From Flavobacterium sp. (GTDB taxonomy: Bacteria; Bacteroidota; Bacteroidia; Flavobacteriales; Flavobacteriaceae), in assembly GCA_030151255.1 (NCBI GenBank), contig JASLED010000070.1, positions 62,001 through 126,000 of the forward strand: a DNA stretch of 64,000 nucleotides. The letters are read 5' to 3'. The notes below the pieces were generated by a model, which had not been told where the DNA came from, ran no database searches, and saw only the letters and a program-made list of their open reading frames with translations. Shown piece by piece: positions 8,938-17,305 of this stretch; position 1 is the first letter of the stretch; each line of letters starts with the position of its first letter. The position numbers and the translations under genes were made by a program.

Positions 8938-11181
8938 ATGATTAAAAAGACATTAACTGTTGCAATTTTTGCAATGGGATCTTTTGTATACGCGCAAGAA
9001 AACGTTGTTGGCCACATATATGACGAAAATAACGAAAGAGTTATTGGTGCAGCTATCTATTATGAAGATAAATCAATTGGAGTTACATCTGATGAAAAAG
9101 GACATTTCTCACTTCCTTACAAAGACAACAAATCAATTATAGTTTCGTATGTAGGTTATAAAGATTATATTTTTAAACCCGATAACAAAAGTAGTTACAC
9201 AATTACGATTGAACCAGACAAAACACTTGACGAGGTAATTGTAACTACACAACAACGCAATACAAGCCGTTCGATAAAAGGAACAACAAATAGTTTTACC
9301 ATGAATAGCGGCGAATTATTAAAAGCAGCTTGTTGTAATATTTCAGAAGCTTTTGAAACTAATCCATCTATTGATGTAAATTATACAGATGCTATTACTG
9401 GTACCAAGCAAATAAAAATGTTGGGGCTAACGAGTCCGTATATATTAATTGCAGAAGAAAACATTCCTTCTGTAAGAGGTGCATCACAAGTATATGGAAT
9501 GACATTTACACCAGGAACTTGGGTAGAAAGTATTCAGGTTACGAAAGGAGCTGGAACAGTGATAAATGGATACGAAAGTATTTCTGGACAATTAAATACC
9601 GAACTAATAAAACCTGCTACAGACAGTCGTTTCTTTTTAAACTTATACGGCTCTTCAGACGAAAGATATGAAGCTAACGTACATGGAAATTACCATGTAA
9701 ACGACAAATGGAGCTCATCATTATTTATTCATGGAAATACCAGATTGGGTAATCACGATTATAATCATGATGGTTTTTTAGACAATCCGAAAGGAAAGCA
9801 AATAAACATAATGAATCGTTGGCAATATACGAATGTTGAAAAGGGAATTGTAAGTTTCCTTACCGCACGATATATGAAAGATAACAAATTGGCTGGACAA
9901 GTAGATTTTGACAAGAAAAAAGACAAAGGATCTACAACTATTTGGGGCTCTGAAATAAACACCGAAAAAGTAGATTTATCAGCAAAACTTGGTTATGTAT
10001 TTCCAGATATGCCATTTCAAAGTGCAGGCTTGCAATTATCTTACAATTATCACAATCAAGATTCGTATTTTGGCTTAAATGTGTATGATATTAAACAAAA
10101 TAGTTTTTACTCTAACTTTGTTTTTAATTCTATCATCAGCAATACGTTGCACAAATTCACTACAGGAATTAGCTTTACGTTAGACAAGTATGACGAAAAT
10201 GTATTTGTACCAGGAATAAACAAAAACTTTAATCGTACAGATAACTCGCTAGGTGCATTTTACGAATACACGTACGATAACACAGATAATTTTAGCGTTA
10301 TTGCAGGTATGCGTGTTGATTACCACAATAGAATGGGCGTTTTTGCAACACCTCGTTTGCACTTAAGATATAATCCGTGGGAAAATGGAGTGCTACGTGC
10401 ATCTGCTGGAAGAGGAAAAAGAATTGCTAATATTTTTGCAGAAAATCAAATTTTCTTCGCTACAAATAAATTATTTCAAATTGATGGCGATAATGGAAAA
10501 ATCTATGACTTAGATCCAGAAATTGCATGGAACTATGGTTTGAGCTTTACTCAAAATTTCCATTTCATTGGAAGAAAAGCAGATTTTACCGTAGATTATT
10601 ACAGAACTGATTTTAAAAATCAGATTGTTGTAGATGCTGATTATAATTCTCATCAATTATTATTTTATAATTTAGATGGACAATCGTATGCTAATAGTTT
10701 ACAATTTGAATTAAATTACAATCTTGTAAGAAATCTAAATTTACGTACAGCATATAAATACTATGATATTCAAACCCAACAAAAAACAGGTAAATTTGAA
10801 AAAGCATATCAGCCTAGACATCGATTTTTTACTAACTTAGAATATTCTACTGAGAAAACAGAAAATGGAGCACAATGGAAATTTGATTTTACTTATAATT
10901 GGTTAGGTAAGCAACGCTTAGCTTCTACAGCACAAAACGCAATAGAAAATCAACGTAAAAAATATTCAAATCCATATTCGTTAATGAATTTTCAAGTAAC
11001 TAAAATCTTTAGTCCGCATTTTGAAATATATTTAGGAGGAGAAAACATTGGAAATTATAGAGAGAAAAATCCAATTATTAGCGCATCAAATCCATTTAGT
11101 ACAGATTTTGACACATCTGTTGTTTATGCTCCAATAGCAGGAGCTATGTATTATGCAGGATTACGCTATAAAATTCATTAA
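8938..11181 (+). CDS. TonB-dependent outer-membrane receptor, metal-locus type
   Basis: Energy-coupled outer-membrane transporter of about 747 residues. ATG 8938 is preferred to upstream in-frame starts (8893) because it begins a clean signal peptide ending YAQ (residue 20). Then follow a carboxypeptidase-regulatory-like domain (about 21-95), a plug (about 105-225) and a 22-strand type barrel ending in the aromatic-rich AGLRYKIH. The plug contains the pair C132-C133 in KAACCNISEAFE, which is unusual for a generic receptor. It is flanked by the HYC_CC_PP gene and an HMA protein (17-base gap), so a metal such as copper is the likely substrate. This is inference. Confidence 0.88.
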   Translation: MIKKTLTVAIFAMGSFVYAQENVVGHIYDENNERVIGAAIYYEDKSIGVTSDEKGHFSLPYKDNKSIIVSYVGYKDYIFKPDNKSSYTITIEPDKTLDEVIVTTQQRNTSRSIKGTTNSFTMNSGELLKAACCNISEAFETNPSIDVNYTDAITGTKQIKMLGLTSPYILIAEENIPSVRGASQVYGMTFTPGTWVESIQVTKGAGTVINGYESISGQLNTELIKPATDSRFFLNLYGSSDERYEANVHGNYHVNDKWSSSLFIHGNTRLGNHDYNHDGFLDNPKGKQINIMNRWQYTNVEKGIVSFLTARYMKDNKLAGQVDFDKKKDKGSTTIWGSEINTEKVDLSAKLGYVFPDMPFQSAGLQLSYNYHNQDSYFGLNVYDIKQNSFYSNFVFNSIISNTLHKFTTGISFTLDKYDENVFVPGINKNFNRTDNSLGAFYEYTYDNTDNFSVIAGMRVDYHNRMGVFATPRLHLRYNPWENGVLRASAGRGKRIANIFAENQIFFATNKLFQIDGDNGKIYDLDPEIAWNYGLSFTQNFHFIGRKADFTVDYYRTDFKNQIVVDADYNSHQLLFYNLDGQSYANSLQFELNYNLVRNLNLRTAYKYYDIQTQQKTGKFEKAYQPRHRFFTNLEYSTEKTENGAQWKFDFTYNWLGKQRLASTAQNAIENQRKKYSNPYSLMNFQVTKIFSPHFEIYLGGENIGNYREKNPIISASNPFSTDFDTSVVYAPIAGAMYYAGLRYKIH

Positions 11182-11198
11182 TAATAAAAAGAAAAATC

Positions 11199-11528
11199 AT
11201 GAAAAAAATAATATCATTAATGGCAGTATTAGCTTTTTCTACGCTGTCTGTAAATGCACAAGAAAAAGCAAAACAAATAATCGATGTAAAAGGAAACTGC
11301 GAAATGTGTAAAAAACGCATTGAAAAAGCAGCTATCGGTGTAGATGGCGTTCGTTCGGTTGAATGGTCAGCAGATAATCAGGCAATGACTGTATTCATTA
11401 ATCCGAAAAAAACAAATGGTTTAGCAGTACAAAAAGCTGTTGCCAATGCAGGACATGACACAAAGGATGTTAAAGCCACTGACGATGCTTACAACGAATT
11501 GCATTCTTGTTGTAAATACGAAAGATAG
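11199..11528 (+). CDS. Periplasmic heavy-metal-associated (HMA) domain protein
   Basis: Small metallochaperone of 109 residues. The signal peptide ends VNAQ (about residue 20). One HMA ferredoxin-like domain follows with the metal-binding loop GNCEMC (C34, C37), then VDGVRSVEW and a C-terminal HSCC (H102, C104, C105) that could add ligands. Such domains usually carry Cu(I) or related soft metals between partners. Third gene of the receptor operon, ended by a strong terminator. Confidence 0.88.
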   Translation: MKKIISLMAVLAFSTLSVNAQEKAKQIIDVKGNCEMCKKRIEKAAIGVDGVRSVEWSADNQAMTVFINPKKTNGLAVQKAVANAGHDTKDVKATDDAYNELHSCCKYER

Positions 11529-11535
11529 ATAAATA

Positions 11536-11567
11536 AAAAAGCACTAATTGAGGGATTAGTGCTTTTT
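11536..11567 (+). terminator. Terminator of the metal operon
   Basis: Stem GCACTAAT/ATTAGTGC flanked by A- and T-runs. Confidence 0.85.
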
Positions 11568-11569
11568 AC

Positions 11570-12050
11570 TTTTAAAACAACAATATGTTATCTTGTAGTC
11601 AAACTCAAAAAACTACAAAATATTTTATTTACAGCTGAATATAATTTCAGTACAGTATGATTTTGGATTAGCTGCAAAAACTGATTATCTAAATGCACAT
11701 ATATATAATGCACATTATGATTATCGTTTGCAAAAGTAATGGGAGAGGGCTTTATAAAATATGACTTTTATCATGTTTTATAAAGTACTTAAGATAATTG
11801 ACCAGTGTTTGTATTTTGAAATCCTAATTTTATTACTTTAAAATCTACATAAAAATAAATTTTAAAAAGCAAAAGAAATATGGAAAACATGGTTTTCCAT
11901 ATTTCATATTAGCACTTACAAATTACAAACACTATAAATCATTATGAGAATTGATTTTTAGTTGTGTGTAGGTCAAAGGAACATAAAAAAAATGAGTTCT
12001 ACACAATTAAATCACAAACTTATCAACATAGTTATCACCAATTTTGCCAC
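11570..12050. other. Gene-free stretch with inverted repeats and a coding remnant
   Basis: No convincing gene in about 480 bases. A 46-codon open frame after a stop (11599-11739, plus) ends in YDFGLAAKTDYLNAH and looks like the C-terminal tail of a lost protein, but it has no start. Downstream are a 10-bp inverted repeat, CTTTATAAAA/TTTTATAAAG (11750-11785), and a perfect 14-bp hairpin (11875-11905). Probably decayed sequence; no mobile-element gene is recognisable. Confidence 0.4.
11875..11905. repeat. Perfect 14-bp inverted repeat with 3-base loop
   Basis: Arms GAAATATGGAAAAC and its exact complement around ATG. It is not followed by a T-run on either strand, so it is not a typical terminator. 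Confidence 0.7.
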
Positions 12051-12554
12051 TTACCCCCTATTTTGAGCAATGCTATGTTCCAAATATCTATTTATTTCAA
12101 CTTCTATCCCCCTTCTGTATTGTATACTGATATAATTATCGCCAAATGGCGCACTAAACATAAACATAGGATTAGCTGGAAATTCATTTGTAGATCGAAA
12201 TAAAAGGAAATTACTTTTACCTGAACGACCAGATTCTAACCATTCATTAAATTTATAAAAATCGGGCATTGATCTTCTTTCTCTAATTACCATTAAAACA
12301 TCTTTCACTTCAGACCAAGCTAAGAATTTTTCCTTAAAGTAACTTTTATACAAAATACCTTTTTCATCAATAGTTACTTTTATAAACATGGTTTTGTATA
12401 AAAAAACAAAAAACAAAAAGAACAATACTGTTGCAAAACACAGCATTAAAGTATTTCCTAAAAAAATAAAAAAGATACCCATTGATAAAAATGGTCCTAA
12501 ACACATGATTAATAATGTGATTCTGCTGCTATTATTATAATAATTATACGTCAT
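12051..12554 (-). CDS. Membrane protein with PH-like domain, unknown
   Basis: A 167-residue protein with two adjacent membrane helices (about 13-33 and 36-54) followed by a soluble part starting IKVTIDEKGILYKSYFKEKFLAWSEV. This beta-rich pattern resembles small bacterial PH-like domains placed after a membrane hairpin. The start lies 5 bases after the stop of the flavoprotein gene, so the two are co-transcribed. Function unknown. Confidence 0.6.
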   Translation of the reverse strand: MTYNYYNNSSRITLLIMCLGPFLSMGIFFIFLGNTLMLCFATVLFFLFFVFLYKTMFIKVTIDEKGILYKSYFKEKFLAWSEVKDVLMVIRERRSMPDFYKFNEWLESGRSGKSNFLLFRSTNEFPANPMFMFSAPFGDNYISIQYRRGIEVEINRYLEHSIAQNRG

Positions 12555-12559
12555 ACTTT

Positions 12560-13780
12560 TTATTTTAAACTATCTGCAATAGTATTTGCTGCTATAAAAC
12601 TGGTTGTCCAAGCATTTTGAAAATTAAATCCTCCTGTAATGGCATCAATATTTAAAATTTCGCCAGCAAAAAATAAATTAGCGCAAATTTTACTTTCCAT
12701 TGTTTTAAAATTAACTTCTCGTAAATCTACACCTCCAGCCGTAACAAATTCTTCCTTAAATGTACTTTTTCCGTTTACCTGAAATTCTGCTTTTGTTAAT
12801 TGCTCTGCCAAAGCCTGAATTTGTTTTCCGTTTAAATCTGCCCAAATAGTTTGCTCTGTTATTCCGGCTGCTACAACCAAACGCTCCCATAAACGAACAG
12901 GAAAATCAAAAAATCCCCTTTTTACAACTAATTTCTTTGCATGTGTTAAACGAAATGATTTTATTTCTGCAACTACATCTTCGATATCATCAAACTGAGG
13001 CAACCAATTTATTGTAACATAAAACTGATAATTCTTCTCTGCTAGCATTCTGGCTCCCCAAGCAGACAAACGCAAAATACCAGGTCCGCTCATTCCCCAA
13101 TGTGTTATTAATAAAGGACCTGTTGCTTCCAATTTTGTACCTCTTACTTTAATGGTTGCTGAAGTAGCCACACCCATTAAATCTTTAATTCGTTTATCTT
13201 TTACATTAAAAGTAAATAGAGAAGGAACTGGTTCAATAATTTTATGACCTACATCTTCTAAAATACTCCATATTTTTGGGTTGCTACCTGTTGTAAAAAC
13301 TAATTTTTCGCATGAGAAGCTTTCTTTAGAAGTATCTAATTTCCATCCTTTTTCATTCTGAAAAATTCCTTGAACGCTAATTCCTGTTAAAACTTGAATT
13401 CCAGCTTTTTGTGCAAATATTTGAAAACAATCTATTATTGTTTGAGAAGAATCTGTAACGGGAAACATTCTGCCATCATCTTCAATTTTAAGTTCTACAC
13501 CATGTTTATCAAACCATTCTATTGTATCACCAGAACAAAATTGATGAAACGGACCTAATAATTCTTTTTCTCCTCGCGGATAAAACTTTACCAAATCTTT
13601 TGGATCAAAACACGCATGAGTAACATTACATCGTCCTCCGCCAGAAATTCTTACTTTCGACAACACTTCTTTTCCTCGTTCTATAATAGCTATTTTTAAT
13701 TTTGGATTTTTCTCTCCAATATTAATTGCTGTAAAAAAACCTGCTGCTCCACCTCCAACAACAATTACGTCATAATGCAT
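12560..13780 (-). CDS. NAD(P)/FAD-dependent oxidoreductase, BaiN/HI0933 type
   Basis: Cytoplasmic flavoprotein of 406 residues. The FAD-binding dinucleotide fold is at the very start (DVIVVGGGAAGFFTAINIG), followed by the family signature KVRISGGGRCNVTHA and, near the C-terminus, TAGGVDLREVNFKTMESK and GGFNFQNAWTTSFIA. The family (HI0933-like, BaiN/RdsA) is widespread; the physiological substrate is usually unknown. Likely first gene of a two-gene unit with the downstream membrane protein. Confidence 0.88.
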   Translation of the reverse strand: MHYDVIVVGGGAAGFFTAINIGEKNPKLKIAIIERGKEVLSKVRISGGGRCNVTHACFDPKDLVKFYPRGEKELLGPFHQFCSGDTIEWFDKHGVELKIEDDGRMFPVTDSSQTIIDCFQIFAQKAGIQVLTGISVQGIFQNEKGWKLDTSKESFSCEKLVFTTGSNPKIWSILEDVGHKIIEPVPSLFTFNVKDKRIKDLMGVATSATIKVRGTKLEATGPLLITHWGMSGPGILRLSAWGARMLAEKNYQFYVTINWLPQFDDIEDVVAEIKSFRLTHAKKLVVKRGFFDFPVRLWERLVVAAGITEQTIWADLNGKQIQALAEQLTKAEFQVNGKSTFKEEFVTAGGVDLREVNFKTMESKICANLFFAGEILNIDAITGGFNFQNAWTTSFIAANTIADSLK

Positions 13781-13884
13781 ATGCTAAAAGAATTAATTTT
13801 TTATTTTTAGGTATAAACCTTACCTTTGTTAGTACAAATATACTTACTTACGATCGCATCCAAGGCATAGAAAAATTAAGAATT

Positions 13885-14439
13885 ATGAAAAAGTTACCCT
13901 TTTTAGCTTTGCTAATTTTGTTTGCTATGTGTAAGTCTGCTTCACATATCAATACAAAAACAACCAAAAAAGAACTTACTGTAGAAGAACGCATTGAAGA
14001 AATTAAAGAAGAAAACAGATTACCTGAAGCTTCTGATGTTTTAGATTTACCTAATTACGCACAAGTAAGAGATAATTTTAGATCTGTATCTGACAAAACC
14101 CGAGAAAATTATTTAGAAGGAATGAGAGCTGTAGAAAGTCAATACAGCGTAGTTATCTTAACACAAGGTTTTAAAGGGGAAAACATCAGTATCAAAAACG
14201 ATTCAAAATCTTTTTACAACGGAATGACCATGAGCGATTTGGCTACCGGAATTGCAAAATCTGTACGTGTAGACAACGGAAAGAATTTTATGATTTACGA
14301 CAGCTTTACTAAAGGAGAAATTGTTATTTCTAGCGACAATGCTAAAATGTTTAAATTCATTTATATAATGAAAAACAATAACAACAAAGAAACTCCTTTT
14401 AAAGTTACTTTTAGCAATACTTTGCGCCCAATAAGATAA
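13885..14439 (+). CDS. Putative lipoprotein, unknown
   Basis: A 184-residue protein beginning MKKLPFLALLILFAMC; C16 follows a lipobox-like LFAM, so it is probably an envelope lipoprotein. A charged helical stretch (KKELTVEERIEEIKEENR) precedes a compact C-terminal domain of mixed beta strands. No family recognised. The stop TAA overlaps by one base the ATG of a small downstream ORF. Confidence 0.65.
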   Translation: MKKLPFLALLILFAMCKSASHINTKTTKKELTVEERIEEIKEENRLPEASDVLDLPNYAQVRDNFRSVSDKTRENYLEGMRAVESQYSVVILTQGFKGENISIKNDSKSFYNGMTMSDLATGIAKSVRVDNGKNFMIYDSFTKGEIVISSDNAKMFKFIYIMKNNNNKETPFKVTFSNTLRPIR

Positions 14440-14552
14440 TGGAGCAACGAGATATAATTTTACAATTGATACAAAAAATGACTCTTGCATTAAGGGCCAT
14501 TTTTAATTTATTACCTCCTGAGAAATTTGATAAAAGCGTAAAAAAAACTTAA
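14439..14552 (+). CDS. Small ORF coupled to the upstream lipoprotein gene
   Basis: ATG at 14439 overlaps the preceding stop (TAATG) and opens a 37-codon frame, MEQRDIILQLIQKMTLALRA onward, an amphipathic helix followed by a Pro-Pro turn and a Lys-rich tail. The stop overlaps by 4 bases the end of the convergent minus-strand gene. TAATG coupling is the same arrangement used by real gene pairs elsewhere here (17305, 51889, 58577). Unknown function; may be a small peripheral membrane protein. Confidence 0.45.
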   Translation: MEQRDIILQLIQKMTLALRAIFNLLPPEKFDKSVKKT

Positions 14553-15244
14553 AAGAACAACCATTTCTTCTTTCGTTTTATAGTTATTCCTCCTGCTAAT
14601 ATATGTTCTTGTTCTTGCATCATAATACGATAATAAGTTTTTAGCTCTTCAACCACAATATCTGTATCATTCATATCAGCATGTGATATGTGCAATATAA
14701 TTTTTTCAGAATCAACAGGAATTTCCATAGAAAATTTTCCATCAATACCAGTTTTAACCTCAATATCATTATTTGATATAGTAATAGAAGTATTAGCTAA
14801 TGGATAACCTTCTTTAGCATTAATTACAACACCAGAAATAATTCTCGTTTCTGGTTCAAGTACACGAATTACTCCTACATCTCCCATAAAAGTTTCATTA
14901 CTTATTGCAACTATTTCTGGTTGTTGCTTTTTTTCAGTCTTTTTTTGCGCTGTTGCAGTTGTAACTGTTGTTAGTACCAATAAATTAATTGCTGTAGCAA
15001 CAATACCATTCAATCGTAAGCCAGAAGGATAATTTTTTTCATTTTGTGTTAAAAAAGCAGTGGGCACTCTACCGCATACATTTTTTGATTGATTTAAATG
15101 TTGAATTACTTCCTCTCTAGTAGAACTTGAAAAATCAACCACTTCTTTTTCGCACACTGCACAAAACCTTCCTTTTTCGGCTTGTGTCATTTTATACCAA
15201 TCTTCCGCACATGGTTTTGCTATTTTTATGATGTAATCTTTCAT
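14549..15244 (-). CDS. Membrane protein: N-terminal Cys4 motif, C-terminal carboxypeptidase-like domain
   Basis: A 231-residue protein. Residues 1-60 carry C12, C28, C31 and C57 in the pattern KPCAEDW...GRFCAVCEKEVVDFS, a zinc-ribbon-like motif common in flavobacteria. One membrane helix (about 78-100) follows, then a periplasmic carboxypeptidase-regulatory-like beta domain (ISGVVINAKEGYPLANTSI, about 134-205). It resembles TonB-like or envelope scaffold proteins with a cytoplasmic metal-binding head. Role unknown. Confidence 0.7.
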   Translation of the reverse strand: MKDYIIKIAKPCAEDWYKMTQAEKGRFCAVCEKEVVDFSSSTREEVIQHLNQSKNVCGRVPTAFLTQNEKNYPSGLRLNGIVATAINLLVLTTVTTATAQKKTEKKQQPEIVAISNETFMGDVGVIRVLEPETRIISGVVINAKEGYPLANTSITISNNDIEVKTGIDGKFSMEIPVDSEKIILHISHADMNDTDIVVEELKTYYRIMMQEQEHILAGGITIKRKKKWLFF

Positions 15245-15297
15245 TTATCTTGTAATTGATTCGTTAGTAAATTTAAATCTAACAAAAAAATTACATC

Positions 15298-15340
15298 AAA
15301 AAAAATAGGTAAACAACTTATTTTAAAAGCTGCTTACCTA
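15298..15340 (-). terminator. Carbonic anhydrase terminator
   Basis: Stem TAGGTAAGCAGCTT/AAGTTGTTTACCTA followed by eight T on the minus strand. Two pairs are G-U wobbles only in minus-strand RNA. Confidence 0.85.
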
Positions 15341-15360
15341 AAAAATTAAAAAACACTATT

Positions 15361-16101
15361 TTAATTACCATAAACAACGCGTCCATTTAACGGTTGCACA
15401 GGACGAAAATTATTATCTGGTAAATGTTTACCTATTTCTTCAATTGTATTTTCATTTAATGAAATTGGATGTTGAAATACAAGCCAAGTTACTTCTCCCG
15501 AGCAAGGTGGCGTGGTTAAAGATCCTGTGTAAGTAAAATAATGTTTATCTAAAGGATATAATTTTTCTGGATTAAAGCTAATTGACGTTTTTATAAATTG
15601 CCCATCATCTAAATCTTTAAAAGCATCCAAACGATTAAAATAACCATTATCTTCTCCTTCTTTTACCAGTACACCAACTACAAGCACATGTCCGTCGTTA
15701 GCAATATGCACGAAATGAAATTCTAAAGGATAACGAACACCATCAATTAAATGTTCTGAACCTTCATGTGCGTGAAACTGTTTTAATTCGTATGTTTTGT
15801 TCTGATAAACTAAACTTGTTCCTTTTTCAAAATCAAACTGTAAAGTATGTCCGTTATCTATAATATCTTTAATTACTCCATCTTTATATTGAAATAAAGT
15901 TTTATTCTCAGATTTTGTTTTGACAACATTTTGCGTTTGTATATTAATTGGCGATTGATGCGTGCATGTACCACAATTTTCTGCTCCTTCAAATTCAGCC
16001 CAATGTTCTGGACCAACATCTCCTTTATATCCCCAATGTACTTCTTGTGCAAATCCGAATGAGAGAATACTTAAAAATAAAGCTAAAATCACTTTTTTCA
16101 T
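15361..16101 (-). CDS. Alpha-class carbonic anhydrase, periplasmic
   Basis: Zinc enzyme converting CO2 and bicarbonate, exported by a signal peptide ending FAQ (residue 19). The 246-residue protein keeps every active-site element: zinc ligands H110, H112 (QFHAH) and H129 (LEFHFVH), E116 in GSEH, proton-shuttle H85 in NGH, Thr in GSLTTPPC. Cysteines C43 or C46 and C200 are placed for the usual disulphide. Monocistronic with its own terminator. Confidence 0.93.
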   Translation of the reverse strand: MKKVILALFLSILSFGFAQEVHWGYKGDVGPEHWAEFEGAENCGTCTHQSPINIQTQNVVKTKSENKTLFQYKDGVIKDIIDNGHTLQFDFEKGTSLVYQNKTYELKQFHAHEGSEHLIDGVRYPLEFHFVHIANDGHVLVVGVLVKEGEDNGYFNRLDAFKDLDDGQFIKTSISFNPEKLYPLDKHYFTYTGSLTTPPCSGEVTWLVFQHPISLNENTIEEIGKHLPDNNFRPVQPLNGRVVYGN

Positions 16102-16167
16102 TTTTTTATTTTTTGAAGTTTTTACAAGCTAAATAATATCAAAAAACAAGCCAAAACACTTGCCGAT

Positions 16168-16198
16168 AATAAAAAGGCATCCTTTTATAAGGATGCCT
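16168..16198 (-). terminator. Orphan hairpin terminator upstream of the carbonic anhydrase gene
   Basis: Perfect 10-bp stem AGGCATCCTT/AAGGATGCCT with loop TTAT on the plus strand; on the minus strand it is followed by TTTTTATTAT. It ends no annotated gene: the nearest upstream minus-strand gene has its own terminator at 16346-16388. Confidence 0.6.
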
Positions 16199-16345
16199 AC
16201 ATAGCTTATTCTAATATTGCTCATACCTTCCTAAACTATTTATATTTGAACATTGTATTCCCTAAAATCCAATTTTAAAACAATGGATTAGAAGCTTTAA
16301 ATATACTATTTTCTACTAAGTTTTTATTAACTTATAAAATAATAC

Positions 16346-16388
16346 ATTTAAAAAACAGTCATCAATAGTATATAGATAACTGTTTTAA
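16346..16388 (-). terminator. Terminator of the HMG-CoA reductase/GHMP kinase operon
   Basis: Minus-strand AAAACAGTTATC/GATGACTGTTTT stem with a T-run, directly after the kinase stop codon. Confidence 0.7.
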
Positions 16389-16390
16389 AC

Positions 16391-17305
16391 TTATTTTTTA
16401 ATAATTTCGTTGTATTTCAAAATGGTTGAATAACCTTTGGATACAAAATAATCTGTTGGATTTTCTTCTGAAGCAACCAAAATAAAATCGCCGCCCCAAG
16501 CTCCTAAACTTTTAATAGTTCCTGAAAAATCAGAAAACAATTGTTGATGAATAGATTGCTGCTGAATTATTTTTGCAATAATATTTTCATGCTCTTGCAA
16601 CAACAAAGAAAATTCAGCGAAAGAATCTGTTTGCCAGATGATTTCACTTATGATAGTTATTTTTTCTATTTCACTATCAATATTCCCTTTTTTCTCCTTG
16701 TATTTTGCAATTCCATCTTTACTACTTTGTTTTTGATTCAAATACACAAAATACAATTTATCTAAAAACGGAGGATTAAATTTAACCTCTTTTACCGTTG
16801 GATAATCTACTTCAGTTAATTGATACAAAATAGAATAATTATGTTTGGCACAAGCAATATCATATCCACTTCCGCCAAAAGATTGCCTTAATAACTGATA
16901 AGGATTAATTTCAAACCATTGTGCTACATTATTAATCCATGTTGAAGAAGTTCCTAATCCCCAAAGCCTTGGAAAAGTTAATCTTGCTTCAACCTTAAAT
17001 CCGCCATTTCCAGATAATAATTTATTATTTTGATAATGTGCAGCCCTCAAAACATTAATCAATGTAGATGCATAATTATTTCCTTCTATAATAGTATCTG
17101 ACAATACATCTTTGATAGCAATTTTTTCATTCATCCAGATTGTATTATCCGCATCATAACAAGTCCAATAAATATATTTTTCTGCTATAGCAATAACCTT
17201 CATTGACTGTCCAAACAATGTGGGAAGAGCAAATGCTTGCGCACCATCTAAAACCAGATATTCGCCCGTAATCAATAATTTTCCATTGCTATAAAATTCT
17301 TTCAT
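16391..17305 (-). CDS. GYDIA family GHMP kinase (mevalonate pathway)
   Basis: Small-molecule kinase of the GHMP superfamily, 304 residues. It starts with the substrate-side motif SNGKLLITGEYLVLDG, has the ATP loop region LWGLGTSSTWINN, and the family-defining FGGSGYDIACAKH. It directly follows HMG-CoA reductase (TAATG, one-base overlap), so phosphorylation of mevalonate or phosphomevalonate for isoprenoid synthesis is the natural role. Which of the two is not decided by sequence alone. Confidence 0.85.
   Translation of the reverse strand: MKEFYSNGKLLITGEYLVLDGAQAFALPTLFGQSMKVIAIAEKYIYWTCYDADNTIWMNEKIAIKDVLSDTIIEGNNYASTLINVLRAAHYQNNKLLSGNGGFKVEARLTFPRLWGLGTSSTWINNVAQWFEINPYQLLRQSFGGSGYDIACAKHNYSILYQLTEVDYPTVKEVKFNPPFLDKLYFVYLNQKQSSKDGIAKYKEKKGNIDSEIEKITIISEIIWQTDSFAEFSLLLQEHENIIAKIIQQQSIHQQLFSDFSGTIKSLGAWGGDFILVASEENPTDYFVSKGYSTILKYNEIIKK

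Noticed and set aside
12020..12040. Two DnaA-box-like sequences, TTATCAACA and TTATCACCA
   Set aside because: Each has mismatches to TTATCCACA, and none of the usual origin neighbours (dnaA, dnaN, rpmH) is present; expected by chance in AT-rich DNA.
11964..12203. 79-residue plus-strand open frame
   Set aside because: Mostly antisense to the membrane protein gene at 12051-12554, Ser/His/Tyr-rich, with no start context.
16131..16222. Minus-strand frame of about 31 codons starting MSNIRISYVG
   Set aside because: It crosses the orphan terminator hairpin, has a hydrophobic composition expected from AT-rich DNA, and lacks support.
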